Shown here piece by piece: positions 62,554 to 64,000 of a stretch of 64,000 bases of DNA. The DNA is from Actinomadura violacea (lineage in GTDB: Bacteria; Actinomycetota; Actinomycetes; Streptosporangiales; Streptosporangiaceae), in contig NZ_JAGEPF010000025.1 of assembly GCF_017573465.1 (NCBI RefSeq), positions 108,679 through 172,678 of the forward strand, given 5' to 3'. Numbering within the stretch: position 1 is the first letter of the stretch; every line of letters starts with the position of its first letter. The notes under the pieces are model-generated. The model was given only the letters and a program-made list of their open reading frames with translations. It was not told the origin of the DNA and ran no database searches. The translations under genes and the position numbers were made by a program.

Positions 62554-64000
62554 ATGCAGGTCGAGTCCGGAACGTCCATGAACACCGGTATTCCGAGGCT
62601 CGGGCGGATCCCGATCCTGGACGTGGCGCCGGTGGTCGGCGGGGGCCGGTGGCCGGCGAAGGCCGTGGTGGGCGAGACGGTCGAGGTGTCGGCGACGGTG
62701 TTCCGGGAGGGGCACGAGATGCTCGGCGCGGCGGTGGTGCTGCGCGGCCCGGACGGCATGGAGCAGCCGGGCGAGCGGATGTCCGAGGTCGGGGTGGGCC
62801 TGGACCGGTGGGCGGCGCTGGTGACGCCGGACCGGATGGGCGAGTGGTCGTTCCGGATCGAGGCGTGGGGCGACCCGATCGCGCACTGGTGGCACGACGC
62901 CCAGATCAAGATCCCGCGCGATCAGGACGTCGAGCTCATGCTCGCCGAGGGGGCGCGGCTGTTCGCGCGGGCGGCCGAGGCGCTGCCGAGCAAGGACCGC
63001 CCGACGCTGGCCCGGCCGGCCGCGCGCCTGGGCGACGAGACGATCCCGGTCGGCGAGCGGATGGAGGCGGCGGCCGATCCGGACGTGGCGGACGTGCTGG
63101 AGCGGCATCCGTTGCGGGATCTGCTGACGGTGTCGGACTGGTACCCGCTGCGGGTCGACCGGCAACGCGCCCTGTACGGGGCCTGGTACGAGTTCTTCCC
63201 CCGCTCCGAAGGCGCCGCGTTCGACCCCATGGGACGCCGCGGACCGATGTCGGGGACGTTTCGCACCGCGATGAAACGCCTGCCCGCCATCGCCGACATG
63301 GGCTTCGACATCGTCTACCTCCCACCCATCCACCCCATCGGCACCAGCCACCGCAAAGGACCCAACAACACCCTGGACGCCGGCCCCTACGATCCCGGCT
63401 CCCCCTGGGCCATCGGCTCACCCGACGGCGGACACGACGCCATCCACCCCGACCTGGGCACCCTGGCCGACTTCGACGCGTTCGTCGCCTACGCCGCCGA
63501 CCACGGCCTCGAAATCGCCCTCGACCTGGCCCTGCAATGCTCCCCCGACCACCCCTGGGTCACCGACCACCCCGAATGGTTCACCACCCGCGCCGACGGC
63601 ACCATCGCCTACGCCGAGAACCCGCCCAAGAAATACCAGGACATCTACCCCCTCAACTTCGACAACGACCCCGAAGGCCTCTACACCGAGGTCAAACGGA
63701 TCATCCGGCACTGGATGGACCACGGCGTGCGGATCTTCCGCGTCGACAACCCCCACACCAAACCCGTCGACTTCTGGGAACGGCTCCTGGCCGACATCGC
63801 CGCCACCGACCCCGACGTCCTCTTCCTCGCCGAAGCCTTCACCCGCCCCGCGATGATGCACACCCTCGGCAAAATCGGCTTCCACCAGTCCTACACCTAC
63901 TTCACCTGGCGCAACTCCACGCAAGAACTCACCGACTACTTCACCGAACTCACCGGCCCCGCCGCCGCCTACATGCGCCCCAACGCCTTCACCAACACCC
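62554..64000 (+). CDS. glgE: Maltose-1-phosphate maltosyltransferase (partial at window edge)
   Basis: The first 482 residues are visible; the rest lies beyond the window. GlgE elongates alpha-glucan using maltose 1-phosphate. The N-terminal beta domain (RLGRIPILDVAPVVGGGRWPAK) and the GH13 catalytic barrel with YEFFPRS, FDIVYLPPIHPIG, the nucleophile Asp in IFRVDNPHTKP near residue 400 and the acid/base Glu in LFLAEAFTRP near 426 are present. The ATG at 62554 follows AGGGGA; an ATG at 62578 is possible. From about 63,200 the codon style changes from G-ending to C-ending codons (AAG to AAA, GAG to GAA, CCG to CCC). Confidence 0.95.
   Translation, partial: MQVESGTSMNTGIPRLGRIPILDVAPVVGGGRWPAKAVVGETVEVSATVFREGHEMLGAAVVLRGPDGMEQPGERMSEVGVGLDRWAALVTPDRMGEWSFRIEAWGDPIAHWWHDAQIKIPRDQDVELMLAEGARLFARAAEALPSKDRPTLARPAARLGDETIPVGERMEAAADPDVADVLERHPLRDLLTVSDWYPLRVDRQRALYGAWYEFFPRSEGAAFDPMGRRGPMSGTFRTAMKRLPAIADMGFDIVYLPPIHPIGTSHRKGPNNTLDAGPYDPGSPWAIGSPDGGHDAIHPDLGTLADFDAFVAYAADHGLEIALDLALQCSPDHPWVTDHPEWFTTRADGTIAYAENPPKKYQDIYPLNFDNDPEGLYTEVKRIIRHWMDHGVRIFRVDNPHTKPVDFWERLLADIAATDPDVLFLAEAFTRPAMMHTLGKIGFHQSYTYFTWRNSTQELTDYFTELTGPAAAYMRPNAFTNT

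Overview
The window is very GC-rich DNA with the codon style, gene families and gene order of an actinomycete. GTG starts, 4-base GTGA overlaps, eukaryotic-type Ser/Thr kinases, GlgE and F420-type enzymes all fit. The mix suggests a Streptosporangiales/Thermomonosporaceae-like organism (for example Actinomadura), but no rRNA or other decisive marker is present, so the family is an inference.

The backbone is a leftward-transcribed core block that I know from other actinobacteria, including Mycobacterium: etfB-etfA (36.9-35.1 kb), cysteine desulfurase (31.0-29.8), mnmA (25.5-24.5), a MetE-like protein (23.4-22.4), ligA (22.4-20.2), gatC-gatA-gatB (17.4-14.1) and ilvB-ilvN-ilvC (8.7-5.4). The ilv operon carries a classic attenuator with a 16-residue leader peptide containing Ile-Leu-Val-Val-Leu. 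Accessory genes have been spliced into this block: a TetR/MFS pair and a membrane kinase between etfA and the desulfurase; two tandem DUF1206 membrane proteins, a DUF695 protein and a damaged TnpB between the desulfurase and mnmA; two GGDEF-EAL proteins on either side of gatCAB.

Left of the ilv operon are an orphan C-terminal-type domain protein, a PadR-ABC ATPase-FtsX permease operon with a clear operator pair, and the start of a DUF2079 protein. Right of etfBA lies a 7-kb leftward cluster of protein kinases (37.2-44.0 kb). It comprises a kinase with an altered catalytic loop, a membrane kinase, a double kinase with a DivIVA-like tail, and a membrane pseudokinase. A 290-bp array of large hairpins with near-constant loops and variable stems separates the last two. 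A relative of that hairpin lies after mnmA.

From 44 to 58 kb there are an acyl-ACP desaturase with a perfect operator-like dyad, an SDR, two HxlR regulators each divergent from an oxidoreductase, an enoyl-CoA hydratase, an SNF2-SWIM protein pair, a compositionally odd unknown gene, and a histidine kinase/D-aminopeptidase operon divergent from an ABC-2 exporter operon. The right edge holds alpha-glucan metabolism: glycogen phosphorylase, a VanZ-like protein, and the start of glgE, whose codon style changes abruptly inside the gene.

No rRNA, tRNA, CRISPR array, prophage or complete insertion sequence was seen. The signals I consider most worth follow-up are the constant-loop/variable-stem hairpin family, the kinase cluster with graded catalytic-loop decay, and the RuvC-I-deleted TnpB.
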